A stretch of 29,849 nucleotides of DNA from SMAG-U1939 sp035763125 (GCA_035763125.1 DASUBU010000125.1:1-29849); one strand, 5' to 3'; counted from the stretch's first letter, positions 1 through 8,393 are shown. The notes: a model not told the origin generated them from the sequence alone. Numbers and translations are program-made.

Positions 1-500
1 CGCCATCTAGGCCGCTTGGTATGCAGGTGTGCGAGGCAGATTCGCCGTGCCAGCGCAGCGGCCGGTCTGTGTGAACAGCTAGCCGAGCCTCGGATTCAGT
101 GGGCTGGAACTGGTGCCAACGGACAGCGTTCGAGACCAACGTGTAGGAGAATGCGGCTGGAAAAGGACGGGTAGTTTTCCCGCTGGGCGTGCTGTTGGAG
201 ATGGCATACACTGTATGCAGCGGACAAGCGTGCAGCGCGCGTGATGAAGCCAGCGGAGCTGACGCGGCGCGGCAGCATGGCGTGCCGGGGGAGTTCATGC
301 AGGAGCTCGGAAACATGATGTGAAGCGCGTGAGCACGTGACAAAGAGAGGCATCGAGCATCACACGCTGCGTTGGTTGGGGAAGATTGCTCGCCGTAGGC
401 AATGGCCGCGCCGCATGAGCCGGACTTTAGCCGCGCTTTGCACGCCCTGTGGTTTCCATTGCAGCATTCAAGCTCAATCCAAGTCTGCAACGGAGGATTC
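1..500. other. Leading region without a recognisable gene
   Basis: No open frame in these 500 bases reads like a known protein on either strand. The only structure I see is a short perfect inverted repeat at 204-218 (GCATACA, one base, TGTATGC), which has the look of an operator but has no obvious gene to serve. The last part is the leader of the LD-carboxypeptidase gene, with its ribosome binding site GGAGG at about 492-496. Confidence 0.5.
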
Positions 501-1460
501 ATGGAGCCAGTGTTGGCCGGCCCGCTGCCGGCGGGTGGCGTCGTCGGCATCGTCAGTCCAGCCAGTCCATACAACACGTATTCCGATGTGCTGCGCGGCA
601 TCGCCTGGTGGGAGGCGCGCGGTTATCGTGTCAAACTCGCGGAGGGGGCGCTGGAGCGTACGAACTGGACGGCAGGCAGCCCGGAGACACGCGCGCGCGA
701 CCTGATGGCGATGTTCACCGATCCCGAGGTGGACGTGATTCAGTGTCTGCGTGGCGGAACAGGCGCGCCTGAGGTGATCCCCTATCTGGATTTTGAGCGC
801 ATTGCTGCTCACCCCAAGCCCTTCATCGGCTTCTCGAACATCACGGCGCTGCATACTGCGTTATTGCGGTTCACGGGCTTGGTGACCTTCTACGGACCAT
901 CACTCACACAGGTCGCGACCGTGCCGGCCTTCACGACCGAGCGCATGCTACAAGTGCTCGGTGGGCAAACCTCTGGCCCTCTTCCGCGCGATCCCGATGA
1001 TCCGTTCGTGCGTGCGCTGGCGCCGGGGACCGCGGGCGGACGGCTCGTTGGCGGCTGTCTCTCAGATTTGCTGTTGACGATGGGGACACCCTGGGAATTC
1101 GATCTGGATGGGGCGATCTTCGTGTTCGAGGAAGTGGGGGCCAGCCCACATCGCATTGAGTACGAGCTGGTTCAGCTGGCGCAGGCGGGCAAGCTCTCGG
1201 GGGTGCGTGGAGTAGTCGTGGGGGATCTTGCCGACTGTGAGTGGAGCGATGGCGGTGGTGCGCCATGGCCACACACGAAGACACTGGAGGAGGTGCTCGA
1301 GGAGCGCCTTAGCCCGTTGGGCGTTCCCGTGCTCTATCCCCTGCCGTTTGGGCACGCTGGCAGGCTGGCGACGATTCCGCTTGGGGTCCAGGCCACGCTG
1401 GACGCGGGGGCTTGCGACCTGATCGTCACAGGAGCCGCGCTGCGCGAGGTGTCGGGCTAA
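501..1460 (+). CDS. S66 family LD-carboxypeptidase / MccF-like peptidase
   Basis: Serine peptidase of family S66, whose members cleave L,D-peptide bonds in recycled murein peptides in the cytoplasm or hydrolyse microcin C-type aminoacyl nucleotides (MccF branch). The 319-residue length fits the family. Visible landmarks are the N-terminal GIVSPASP strand-turn, CLRGGTGA at about 82-89, the nucleophile Ser112 in GFSNIT (the usual GxSDxT with Asn in place of Asp), a Glu at about 210-211 in FEEVGASPHR, and His285 in PFGHAGR, so the Ser-Glu-His triad is complete. The start at 501 follows GGAGG by about five bases; the frame is open further upstream but that stretch has no family similarity. It stands alone on its strand and ends against a minus-strand cluster. 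The choice between murein recycling and MccF-type immunity cannot be made from sequence alone. Confidence 0.9.
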   Translation: MEPVLAGPLPAGGVVGIVSPASPYNTYSDVLRGIAWWEARGYRVKLAEGALERTNWTAGSPETRARDLMAMFTDPEVDVIQCLRGGTGAPEVIPYLDFERIAAHPKPFIGFSNITALHTALLRFTGLVTFYGPSLTQVATVPAFTTERMLQVLGGQTSGPLPRDPDDPFVRALAPGTAGGRLVGGCLSDLLLTMGTPWEFDLDGAIFVFEEVGASPHRIEYELVQLAQAGKLSGVRGVVVGDLADCEWSDGGGAPWPHTKTLEEVLEERLSPLGVPVLYPLPFGHAGRLATIPLGVQATLDAGACDLIVTGAALREVSG

Positions 1461-1500
1461 TCGCTCCGAGCATCGTGTCTCCGCATGCCCTCGTACGACA

Positions 1501-1550
1501 ATGCCCCAACCAGGATTGGCATCACCGGCGATGTCACTCAATTGGGGCAT
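1501..1550. terminator. Inverted repeat between convergent genes, probable bidirectional terminator
   Basis: ATGCCCCAA at 1501-1509 pairs perfectly with TTGGGGCAT at 1542-1550. The 32-base interior has a second, imperfect stem around ATCACCGGCGAT. It lies between the converging ends of the carboxypeptidase and DUF2630 genes, where a two-way terminator would be expected. No T-run follows, so this is a structural inference. Confidence 0.4.
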
Positions 1551-1587
1551 GCTGTCGTGGCTCGCTCTACCGCGATGGCCGCGAGGA

Positions 1588-1833
1588 CTATTGCTGGTAG
1601 CGCTCGACGACGGCGCCCGCGCGCTCCTTGGCGCCTTCCGGATCGAGGCCGGCATGGCGGCGGGCGCGCCGCTGACGCACCAGATCCCACAACCGGTCAA
1701 GCTCGACCTTCACCTCGCTCAGCCGCGCCTTGCCCGCGTCGTCCAGCCCGGCGCCGGTCTCCGCCGCGTGCAAGATGCGATGCTCTTCGTCCATCAACTG
1801 CGTGATCGTGTGCAGGATCTCGCCGTCTTCCAC
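1588..1833 (-). CDS. DUF2630 family protein
   Basis: Small 81-residue protein that matches the DUF2630 pattern: an N-terminal helix with MDEEHRIL, a middle LDRLWDLVRQRRARR segment, and a C-terminal acidic/aromatic end (AVVERYQQ). The function of the family is unknown; members are short, helical and cytosolic and occur mainly in Actinobacteria and Chloroflexota. The start is a GTG at 1833, chosen because GGAGGAG sits seven bases upstream on the minus strand; the frame runs 18 codons further but gives only a basic, non-family extension. A TATGAT hexamer (minus strand, 1883-1888) lies about 50 bases upstream and may be its -10. Downstream it converges on the carboxypeptidase gene. Confidence 0.85.
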   Translation of the reverse strand: MEDGEILHTITQLMDEEHRILHAAETGAGLDDAGKARLSEVKVELDRLWDLVRQRRARRHAGLDPEGAKERAGAVVERYQQ

Positions 1834-1934
1834 TGTTCGTCTCCTCCGCTTGCTCCAGGCGGCGCTCGCCGCCCGCTCACGCATCATACGCTATTCGAGG
1901 GAGATCGCCCCCTAAATAGCTATCCAGCGATGAG

Positions 1935-2354
1935 TCAGGCGGGCTCTTGGTGATGCGTGAAGACCACGCGCCAGCCATCGGGATCCTCGACGGTTACTGT
2001 ACCATCGGCGCCCCAGTATGGATTCTCTGGGGGCACCGGAGGATAGCCCATGCTCCGCAGCCTGCCGGTGACCCGATCCACGGCCGCCCTATCTGACAGA
2101 TAGAACACCAGCAGATTGTCTTTTGACGGCGCGGGGCAATCATTGCCATCTTCATGTTGGGTAAATTCCAGGTGATAGCTTGCTCCCGGTAGGCCAAGCA
2201 TGACCCCTGAGTAGCCCGCATGGCCCTCGAAAGAGTCAATCACGCGCAAGCCGATCCCATCACGGTAAAACGCCACAACTTCCGCTAAGCGGTCCGTAGG
2301 GCGCGCGACCCGCACGCGCGCCACGGGTAAGTCGGGAGGCCATTGTTCAGACAT
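1935..2354 (-). CDS. VOC (glyoxalase/bleomycin-resistance fold) protein, YycE-like
   Basis: 139-residue protein of the vicinal oxygen chelate superfamily. The run VARPTDRL, FYRDGIGL, GYSGVMLGLPG, YHLEFTQH, then PSKDNLLVFYLSD closely resembles Bacillus YycE-type VOC proteins, whose substrate is not known to me. It is one VOC module with the two beta-alpha-beta-beta-beta halves expected; the C-terminal half contains VTVEDPDGWRVVF, the usual last strands. The start at 2354 gives the family N-terminus; the frame extends 47 codons upstream without similarity, and AAAGGG lies about ten bases before the chosen ATG. A role in resistance or small-molecule metabolism is possible but cannot be assigned. 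It is followed by DUF2630 on the same strand at a distance of about 100 bases. Confidence 0.85.
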   Translation of the reverse strand: MSEQWPPDLPVARVRVARPTDRLAEVVAFYRDGIGLRVIDSFEGHAGYSGVMLGLPGASYHLEFTQHEDGNDCPAPSKDNLLVFYLSDRAAVDRVTGRLRSMGYPPVPPENPYWGADGTVTVEDPDGWRVVFTHHQEPA

Positions 2355-2550
2355 GCTGTAGATGCCCTTTCCGTCCGTGCGTCCATGCGCCGTTGTGCCT
2401 GGTCCGGCAGCCACCAGAGCGGCAGGCATCTCTACTATAGAACGGGCGCACCGGCGGAACACCCTGGGCAAAAGGGCAGGAATAGTGCTGGCCAAAGGGC
2501 CATATGTGACGGCTGTGGATAGGCGGTGCGCAGCGCGTGCTACAGCGGCA

Positions 2551-3360
2551 TCAGCCGAGGAAGAACTCCTTCAGCACAGGCACGAGCACATCGTCAGCCG
2601 GGCCATGATCTTGCCCGTCGAGGATGCGGCGTTGCGCATTGGGGAGGACCCTGGTAAGCTCATCGGCGCCATGGCGCATGAAGGCATGCGGCTCCTCGCG
2701 GCCCAGAAACACTGTGCCATCCATCACGAGCGTCGGGACCGCCATCGCCGCCCACTTCCTGAGCGACGAGGGATCGCCGCGCTCGGTGTCTTCCATGATC
2801 GTGGCGTCGTAGGCGAATGTGTGCGCTAGCGCGTCCAACTGCGGCCACATGGGCGACTGTCGCATCTGGGCGATCATCTCGGTGGGCGTGCCGACGAACG
2901 TCATGAACGCCTCGACCGCATCACCTCGGCGACCCGTGGCAGCCAGCTCGGTGAGGTGCGCCGCGAAATCCGGCGGGGCGGGAGGATGACTGTCGTCAAT
3001 GACGAAGGGCGGCTCGTACACGGCCAGCTTCGCGATCTTGCTCGGCAGCAGGCGCGCCGCCTCCAGGGACAGCCCGGCACCGGAGGAGTGCCCAAACACA
3101 AAGGCGGAGCCGCCCGCCGCGTCAATTAGCGCCTCGATATCTTCGACCTCACGCTCGACCGCGTACGGCAGCGTGTCCCCGCTGTCGCCGCGGCCACGCC
3201 GGTCGTAGGCGAACACGGTAAAGTACGGCGCGAGTGCCGCGGCCAGCGATGCCTCATCTACGCGCCTGGCCGACGCACCAGCGACCAGGATGAGCGCCGG
3301 CCCCTGGCCGGATTGATCGTAGGCGATGGGCGTGCCGTCTTGGGATGTGACTGTCTTCAT
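2551..3360 (-). CDS. Alpha/beta hydrolase
   Basis: 269-residue cytosolic alpha/beta-hydrolase-fold enzyme. The oxyanion-side strand-turn reads LILVAGAS (about 23-30), DRRGRGDSG follows at about 53-61, the nucleophile elbow is GHSSG with Ser92, and the catalytic His is His252 in GQDHGP near the C-terminus; the acidic member is probably in LVMDGT. The pattern resembles the small esterase/haloperoxidase-like hydrolases; the substrate cannot be told. The start at 3360 is preceded by AGGAGGAAAC about a dozen bases upstream; an alternative ATG 13 codons earlier has no family similarity. It lies on the same strand as the VOC gene downstream and the radical SAM gene upstream, with gaps of about 100-200 bases, so cotranscription is uncertain. 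Confidence 0.9.
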   Translation of the reverse strand: MKTVTSQDGTPIAYDQSGQGPALILVAGASARRVDEASLAAALAPYFTVFAYDRRGRGDSGDTLPYAVEREVEDIEALIDAAGGSAFVFGHSSGAGLSLEAARLLPSKIAKLAVYEPPFVIDDSHPPAPPDFAAHLTELAATGRRGDAVEAFMTFVGTPTEMIAQMRQSPMWPQLDALAHTFAYDATIMEDTERGDPSSLRKWAAMAVPTLVMDGTVFLGREEPHAFMRHGADELTRVLPNAQRRILDGQDHGPADDVLVPVLKEFFLG

Positions 3361-3467
3361 GCTATCGTTGTTTCCTCCTGTGTCGAGGATATTCCGCATC
3401 TCCCCTTCGCAAGTGGAATCTCGTCAGTACCAGTCACAACACACCGCCACTCCCGCGCATCGGCATG

Positions 3468-5045
3468 TTACGCTCGCCTGGTGATGGTGGTGGGTGAGAT
3501 CACTGGGGCCCGCGCTTCTTCCGGCTGTCGCGCGGCTCCTTCCGTAGCGTCGTCGCCGACTTGGGCGAGCAGTCCATCGCGGTCGCCGCGCTGCCCGCGC
3601 CAGCGCACGCGATCGGCGACGAATTCGGCCACCTCGATCCAGAAGACCGCCGCGGTATGCAGCAGCGAGAAGCGAAGCTGCCGCCGCAGCCGCCGGTCGC
3701 GCGCAAAGCCGATGCGCCAGAGGCGCCGCGGATGCAGGTGATATGCCAGCTCCACCACCTTCACGCCGAGAAAGAGTTGGCCCGGTGTAAGGTGCGCGAC
3801 GCCGAGCACCTGATGGCGGTAGTCCCATCGCCAGGGGTCCGGCTCGATCAGCGTGCCAGTGCGAAGCTGCTCGCGGCCCAGCGGCGTCCAGGCGTGGGGG
3901 GTGATGTAGAGCGCGTTGACGAAGTCACCGTCGTAGCGCAGCAGCCCGCGCAGCCCGCGCCAGATCGTCCTCGGCGTCTCCTCCTCCAGGCCGAAGATAT
4001 AGTCCACGATAGACATGATGCCCTGCGCGCGCAACAGCCGCACCGCCTGGTAAGCGTCGTCCACGCTGGAGCCTTTGTGGATGCGTGTCAGGGTATTGTC
4101 GGTGACGGTCTCCACGCCCATCAGCACGTAGAGGAACCCCGCCTGCCGGTAGAGCGGCAAGATATCGGCGTCGCGCACGATGTCTTGCGCGCGGATCGAG
4201 GCGCACAGACCGATCTCCAGCTTGCGCCGCGCGATCTCGGCCAGCACATCGCGCCACACCTCTTTGATCGTCGTCGGATTCTCGTCCGCCAGCCAGAAGA
4301 AGCGCACGTCACGCTCGCGCCGGAGCCATTCAAGCTCGTCTACGAAGCGCAGCACGTCCCGATGGCGCCAGCGCTTCCAGAACATCCACTGGCCGCAGTA
4401 GGTGCAGGTGTGCGGGCAGCCACGCGAGAACTGGACGACCGCCGCCCGGCCCAACCCGAAGGCGCGGTAGCGGTCCCAGTCGGCGATTAGCTCCCAGCCG
4501 ATGCGGAAGGCGTCGAGAACTTCGATTGGCGCCCGGCGCGCCGTCACCGACACCGCCGACTGCTGGCGCCAGGCGATGCCCGCCACGCCCGAGAGGTCGC
4601 GCTGCTCCGGCGGACGATCCGCCTGACGTGCCAGCGTCTCGGTCAGATCGAGCACCGTCGCCTCGCCCTCGCCGCGCACGATCACGTCTACCTCGGGATG
4701 CTCCGCCAGAATCTGCCGATAGTGATAGGTCGGATGCACGCCGCCGTAGACCGTCACCGCCTCCGGCAGCAGCGCCTTCATCGCCCGCAGTGTGCGCAAA
4801 CAGGCGGGATGCGCCGTGGTTGAGCCGACGTGGGCGATCATCACCAGCGTCGCGCCGAACGCCGCCGCCCGGCGCGCGGTTTCCTCCGCGCTCAAGTGCT
4901 CGCGCGCTGCGTCAATCAGCGTGACGGCGTGCCCGGCGTCGAGCAGCGGTCCGCCCACCATTAGCAGGCCCAGCGGCATCTGGTGCCCCACGCCCCGGTC
5001 GCACACCGCCGACCGCAGCGGCGCATTGATGAGCGCGATGCGCAT
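3468..5045 (-). CDS. B12-binding radical SAM protein, BchE-like (anaerobic Mg-protoporphyrin monomethyl ester cyclase type)
   Basis: 525-residue protein with an N-terminal cobalamin-binding Rossmann domain (about 1-140, including AHVGSTTAHP and YGGVHPTYHY) and a radical SAM barrel (about 200-420). The cluster-binding motif is Cys210, Cys214 and Cys217 in FSRGCPHTCTYCGQW, followed by FWKRWRHRD. ADENPT, a GVET segment, GLEEET, YITPHAWTPLG and WDYRHQVL follow. This order is what I know from BchE, which makes the isocyclic ring E of bacteriochlorophyll without oxygen. No other chlorophyll gene is in the window, so the substrate may differ. The start at 5045 follows GGGAGG by about five bases. An F420-type oxidoreductase gene lies 232 bases upstream on the same strand. 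The match to the BchE subfamily is strong; the reaction is inferred. Confidence 0.85.
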   Translation of the reverse strand: MRIALINAPLRSAVCDRGVGHQMPLGLLMVGGPLLDAGHAVTLIDAAREHLSAEETARRAAAFGATLVMIAHVGSTTAHPACLRTLRAMKALLPEAVTVYGGVHPTYHYRQILAEHPEVDVIVRGEGEATVLDLTETLARQADRPPEQRDLSGVAGIAWRQQSAVSVTARRAPIEVLDAFRIGWELIADWDRYRAFGLGRAAVVQFSRGCPHTCTYCGQWMFWKRWRHRDVLRFVDELEWLRRERDVRFFWLADENPTTIKEVWRDVLAEIARRKLEIGLCASIRAQDIVRDADILPLYRQAGFLYVLMGVETVTDNTLTRIHKGSSVDDAYQAVRLLRAQGIMSIVDYIFGLEEETPRTIWRGLRGLLRYDGDFVNALYITPHAWTPLGREQLRTGTLIEPDPWRWDYRHQVLGVAHLTPGQLFLGVKVVELAYHLHPRRLWRIGFARDRRLRRQLRFSLLHTAAVFWIEVAEFVADRVRWRGQRGDRDGLLAQVGDDATEGAARQPEEARAPVISPTTITRRA

Positions 5046-5277
5046 GTGTTCCTCCCGAGAGATGTGCGAAGTCAATCCACGCTGATCCGTCAGGGTTGTG
5101 CTACGCAGAGCATACCGGCGGCGGCGACCGTTACTTATCGGGTGGATACCCCATCTTGCCTCGGCGGCAACCTGATATTGCATCTGATGCGTGCGGTAGC
5201 CGTGGCAGTGGCAAACGCCTGAGGCAACAGTACCTCAAGCGTAATACAGGCAGATGCGGGGAGCAGAGAGGCGCGGG

Positions 5278-5676
5278 TCAGACGTTGCGTGCGTTGGGCT
5301 GGTCGGGCGGCGTCTCGATGCCCCAGGCCACGACGCGCCGCGGGCGCAGGCGCAAGAACTGCGGATCGGCATCGGGCCAGATGGCGTCGCCGTCGGCCGC
5401 GTGCGCCTCGGCCGTGCCGCGCACCTCCACGCCGCACGGCATGCCGTCGGGCGTACGGTCGTCCACCACGAAGGCCACCGGCCGGCCGGCCGCGGCGTCG
5501 CGGTACTTCTTGCTCGTGCCCATCCCCTGACCACCCACCACGATGGCATCTCGCTCGACGTCGTAGCGGAAGCGCACCGGCACGACGTGCGGCTCGCCGC
5601 GTGCGTTGACTGTCGCCAGGCGGCCCAGGCGGTGACTCTGCAGGAAGGCGACCTCCGCCGGCGTGAAGATGCTCAT
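5278..5676 (-). CDS. PPOX class F420-dependent oxidoreductase
   Basis: 132-residue split-beta-barrel protein of the pyridoxamine-phosphate-oxidase-like (PPOX) group. Residues near the start, FLQSHRLGRLATVN, then GEPHVVPVRFRYD, GTSKKYRDA and RPVAFVVDD, are the usual flavin/F420-binding strand order in F420-dependent members; the C-terminus ends ARRVVAWG-like (RPRRVVAWGIE). Such enzymes reduce or oxidise small aromatic or tetrapyrrole-like substrates such as biliverdin using F420H2, but the true substrate is unknown. The ATG at 5676 follows AGGTGAG by about six bases; the frame is open 29 codons further without similarity. It precedes the BchE-like gene on the same strand and is divergent from mscL. 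Confidence 0.85.
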   Translation of the reverse strand: MSIFTPAEVAFLQSHRLGRLATVNARGEPHVVPVRFRYDVERDAIVVGGQGMGTSKKYRDAAAGRPVAFVVDDRTPDGMPCGVEVRGTAEAHAADGDAIWPDADPQFLRLRPRRVVAWGIETPPDQPNARNV

Positions 5677-5935
5677 CAGTAGCTCACCTATTGAGAGTGA
5701 CTTGGCGTGGCGCGTCTGTGAGGTGCCAGCGATACGCCCGTACCCCAACGCCACCGCGACCACACGAAATGCATGAACAAACTCTCAGTTGGCTCCCAAT
5801 CGTTTACAGAACCTTGCGAACTATACCAAATCCGCATAGGCTGGTGCTATCCAGGGAGCAGGCGGGGCTGCACCCTGAGTGGCCGCGGGTGCGCGGGCTG
5901 GCCTGCCATCACGTCGCGCGAGAAAGGGGATACCC

Positions 5936-6367
5936 ATGAAGGCACTCATCAGCGAGTTCAAAGAGTTCGTCATGCGCGGAAACGTCATTGATCTGGCCAT
6001 CGCCGTGGTGATCGGCGCGGCATTCAGCGCCGTCGTGAGCGCCTTCGTCAAGGATCTCATCACTCCGCTGATCGCCGCCATCGGCGGGAAGCAAGACTTC
6101 TCGGCCATTGCCTTTACCATTAATACGAGCACATTCAAGATCGGCGACTTTATCAACGAGCTGCTCTCGTTCCTCATCATCGCCGCGGTCATCTTCTTCC
6201 TGGTGATCAAGCCGCTCAACGCGCTGCTCGCGCTGCGCAAGAAGCCCGAGCCCGCCGCGCCTACCACCCGCGAGTGCCCGTACTGCCTGAGCGAGATCCC
6301 CATCAAGGCCACGCGCTGCGCCTACTGCACAGCCGAGGTGCCTGCGACCGTTGGCATCGAGGCGTAG
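5936..6367 (+). CDS. mscL: Large-conductance mechanosensitive channel MscL with C-terminal zinc ribbon
   Basis: 143-residue inner-membrane protein that forms a homopentameric, tension-gated pore protecting against osmotic downshock. The N-terminus FKEFVMRGNVIDLAIAVVIG is the MscL signature with the short amphipathic helix and TM1 (about 14-45); the periplasmic loop (about 50-68) is short, and TM2 runs about 70-98, ending in the basic RKK. Ordinary MscL then has a charged helical bundle. Here the tail carries Cys114-Pro-Tyr-Cys117 and Cys128-Ala-Tyr-Cys131, a two-CxxC zinc ribbon. The start at 5936 follows AAAGGGG by about six bases; an upstream in-frame extension is not family-like. It is transcribed alone and diverges from the PPOX gene. 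Confidence 0.95.
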   Translation: MKALISEFKEFVMRGNVIDLAIAVVIGAAFSAVVSAFVKDLITPLIAAIGGKQDFSAIAFTINTSTFKIGDFINELLSFLIIAAVIFFLVIKPLNALLALRKKPEPAAPTTRECPYCLSEIPIKATRCAYCTAEVPATVGIEA

Positions 6368-6492
6368 TCCTCACCTGAGCGAGCGGCCGTAGCTCTACCA
6401 CAAAGTACCCGCTCCCTCCGCCGTCGCCATGCGCCCGCCTACAATAGCGACGCGGGTTGCGCAGGGCAGCACGAAAGAGGTGCGGGGCGATT

Positions 6493-7569
6493 ATGCATGG
6501 GCGGCTGGGGGGCACGATGTGTCTACCGGCAAGACGACGCGCGCTGGGATGGCACCAATACTCCACGCGCCTGTGTACGCTGGCGCTAGCGAGTGTGCTG
6601 CTGGTGGGTTGCGGCTCTTCTAGCGCCTCCGTGCCTACCTCCACGCCGCTGCCGGTCGTCGGCCGCCCCGCCTTTCTCGCGCCGTACACCATCTTCGTCA
6701 CCGATCTGGCCACCGGCAACCTCGACCAGCTCGGCGTCGCCACCGTTCGCGTCTCGCGCAGCATCCACGGCCTGGGCCTCTCCAGCGACGGCCGCACGCT
6801 CTACGTCAGCGACATCAGCGACGACCGTGTGGTGGCCTACGCGCTCGCGGGCGGCAAGCTGGGCGCTTGGCACACCGCGCGCGTCGGCAGCCAGCCCGTC
6901 CACATGGTCGCCACGCTCGACGGCCGCACGCTCTACGTCACCAACTTCGCAGGGCGCAGCGTCTCGGTGGTGGATACAGCTACCTGGACGCGCAGCAGAG
7001 ACATCGCGGTGCCCGCCAATCCGCACGGCATCGTGCTCTCGCCCGAGGGCCGCTGGGCCTACGTGGCCTGCTTCGGTGGCTCGGCCATTGCCGTGCTCGA
7101 TACACAGGCGGCCACGCTCGCTGGCACCATCACCCTGCCGGCGCCCTCGCAGCCCTATGGCATCGCCATCAGCCCCGACGGCCGCTACATCTACGCCAGC
7201 GACAACCTGCTCGGCCGCCTCTTCGTGGTGGACACCCGGACACGCGCGCTCGCCGGAACGGTACCCATCGGCGTCAAGCCGGCGCTGATCGCGCGCTCGC
7301 CCGACGGACGCACGCTCTACGTCACCAACGGCGCCTCGCGTACCGTCAGCGTGCTCGACATTGGCGCGCACCCCGCCGATCCGCGGCTGCGCGCCAGCAT
7401 CACAGTGGATGGCTACCCGCACGGGCTGGCGGTCACGCCCGACGGCCGCTACGTCGTGGTTGCCGATACCACCGGCCGCGACCTCTCGGTGATTGACACA
7501 CGCACGAATGCCGTCGCGACAACCATTCCCGCGGGCGAGGATCCGAACGACGTGATCATCCCTGGGTAG
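6493..7569 (+). CDS. YncE-like seven-bladed beta-propeller lipoprotein
   Basis: 358-residue exported protein. A basic N-terminus and hydrophobic stretch end in a lipobox LVGC (Cys40 from the 6493 start), followed by a Ser/Thr/Pro-rich linker, so it is probably a lipoprotein on the outer face of the membrane. The body is a chain of about 42-residue repeats recognisable by SSDGRTLYV, TLDGRTLYV, SPEGRWAYV, SPDGRYIYA, SPDGRTLYV and TPDGRYVVV, each followed by VVDT/VLDT-type strands: the YncE/NHL-like propeller. Such proteins are thought to bind ligands or partners, and no catalytic residues are expected. The start could also be the ATG at 6517, which follows a G-rich stretch; both retain the signal peptide. 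A TACAAT hexamer at 6440-6445 may be the -10. Confidence 0.85.
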   Translation: MHGRLGGTMCLPARRRALGWHQYSTRLCTLALASVLLVGCGSSSASVPTSTPLPVVGRPAFLAPYTIFVTDLATGNLDQLGVATVRVSRSIHGLGLSSDGRTLYVSDISDDRVVAYALAGGKLGAWHTARVGSQPVHMVATLDGRTLYVTNFAGRSVSVVDTATWTRSRDIAVPANPHGIVLSPEGRWAYVACFGGSAIAVLDTQAATLAGTITLPAPSQPYGIAISPDGRYIYASDNLLGRLFVVDTRTRALAGTVPIGVKPALIARSPDGRTLYVTNGASRTVSVLDIGAHPADPRLRASITVDGYPHGLAVTPDGRYVVVADTTGRDLSVIDTRTNAVATTIPAGEDPNDVIIPG

Positions 7570-7640
7570 GATGCCCTGCCCTGGATGGCGAACGAGCTGC
7601 GGGGCCGGCTCATCGCACCAGCAGGATGTGCACGCGTTGC

Positions 7641-7730
7641 TCAACCGAGGCCATCGTCGCTGAGGTCAAACACGACGAGGCGCAGCTCCCCTTCCTTGGA
7701 AAGCCGCGCCCCATCTCTGTATCGAGTGCG
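7641..7730 (-). pseudogene. Possible 3' remnant of an unidentified gene
   Basis: One minus-strand frame reads as coding-like sequence (RYRDGARLSKEGELRLVVFD and on to DLSDDGLG) and ends in TGA at 7641-7643, but it has no start codon of its own and runs into the end of yceI. I do not recognise the family. It may be a decayed tail, or only a chance open frame in GC-rich DNA. Confidence 0.2.
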
Positions 7731-7740
7731 AGCGGTCGTG

Positions 7741-8283
7741 CTAGACCGACGCGCTGACCTGTGCCGGCTCGAAAACCTCAGCGTCAATCACAAGCTGTAC
7801 CTTGTCGCCGACCAGCACGCCGCCCTGCTCCAGCGCCACGTTCCACGTCAGGCCGTAGTCCTTGCGGTTGATCGCGCCGTGCAGTGAGAAGCCGGCCCGG
7901 CGCTGCCCCTGCATGTCGCGCGACTGGCCCTCTAGCGTCACGTCCAGCGTAACGGGCCGTGTAACGCCGCGCATCGAGAGGGCACCGGTCACGCGGTATT
8001 CGTCGTCGCTGGCGCGCTCGACGTGCGTGCTGACGAAGCGAATCTCGGGATGCTTCTCGACCTCGAAGAAGTCCGCGGTACGCAGGTGGCCGTCGCGGCG
8101 CTCATCGCCGGTATCAATGCTGGTGGGGTCAATCATGACCTCGACGCGCGAGCGCTCCGGGTGCTGCTCGTCCAGCTCCACGGTGCCAGAGAAGTTCTTG
8201 AACTGCCCGCGAACGGTCGAGACCATCATGTGCTTGACCGCGAACGCGATCTGCGTGTGTGCCTTGTCGAGCTGCCACGCCAT
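7741..8283 (-). CDS. YceI family protein
   Basis: 180-residue protein of the YceI family, a lipocalin-like beta-barrel that binds polyisoprenoid or quinone-like lipids. It opens with MAWQLDKAHTQIAFAVKHMM, the typical first strands, and continues with VRGQFKNFSGTVELDE, DTGDERRDGHLRTADFFEVE, FVSTHVE, LSMRGVTRPVTLDV and RAGFSLHGAINRKDYGL, all in family order and at full length. There is no signal peptide, so this is the cytoplasmic form. AGGAGG lies about ten bases before the ATG. A strong promoter at 8394-8422, with an operator-like core in its spacer and a second palindrome just downstream, controls it; the same core lies in the promoter of the ring-cleaving dioxygenase at 17613-18662. That suggests a response to quinones, electrophiles or oxidants. 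Confidence 0.92.
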   Translation of the reverse strand: MAWQLDKAHTQIAFAVKHMMVSTVRGQFKNFSGTVELDEQHPERSRVEVMIDPTSIDTGDERRDGHLRTADFFEVEKHPEIRFVSTHVERASDDEYRVTGALSMRGVTRPVTLDVTLEGQSRDMQGQRRAGFSLHGAINRKDYGLTWNVALEQGGVLVGDKVQLVIDAEVFEPAQVSASV

Positions 8284-8364
8284 TGGATCATCGCCTCCTG
8301 AGTGCGGCGCGGGCGGCCCACGTTATCCAGCCAGCCAGCCGCACCATGCTTCGCAATCCCTAGT

Positions 8365-8383
8365 CACTTCACTAAATGAAGTG
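8365..8383 (-). promoter_or_regulatory. Downstream operator-like palindrome of yceI
   Basis: CACTTCA (8365-8371), five bases, TGAAGTG (8377-8383) form a perfect inverted repeat. The centre contains CACTAAA on the plus strand (TTTAGTG on the minus), the same heptamer as in the core of the promoter about 20 bases upstream. It would lie at roughly +4 to +22 of the yceI transcript, a typical place for a repressor site. Confidence 0.55.
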
Positions 8384-8393
8384 CTCTGGTGAG

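Noticed and set aside
96..353. 85-codon minus-strand frame in the leading region
   Set aside because: No ribosome binding site, no similarity, and composition typical of random sequence.
5046..5277. Possible cobalamin riboswitch before the B12-dependent BchE-like gene (GCCACTGCC on the minus strand)
   Set aside because: Only the short GCCACTG string fits. The B12 box and the other conserved stretches of the class are not in this 232-base leader, so the match is not convincing.
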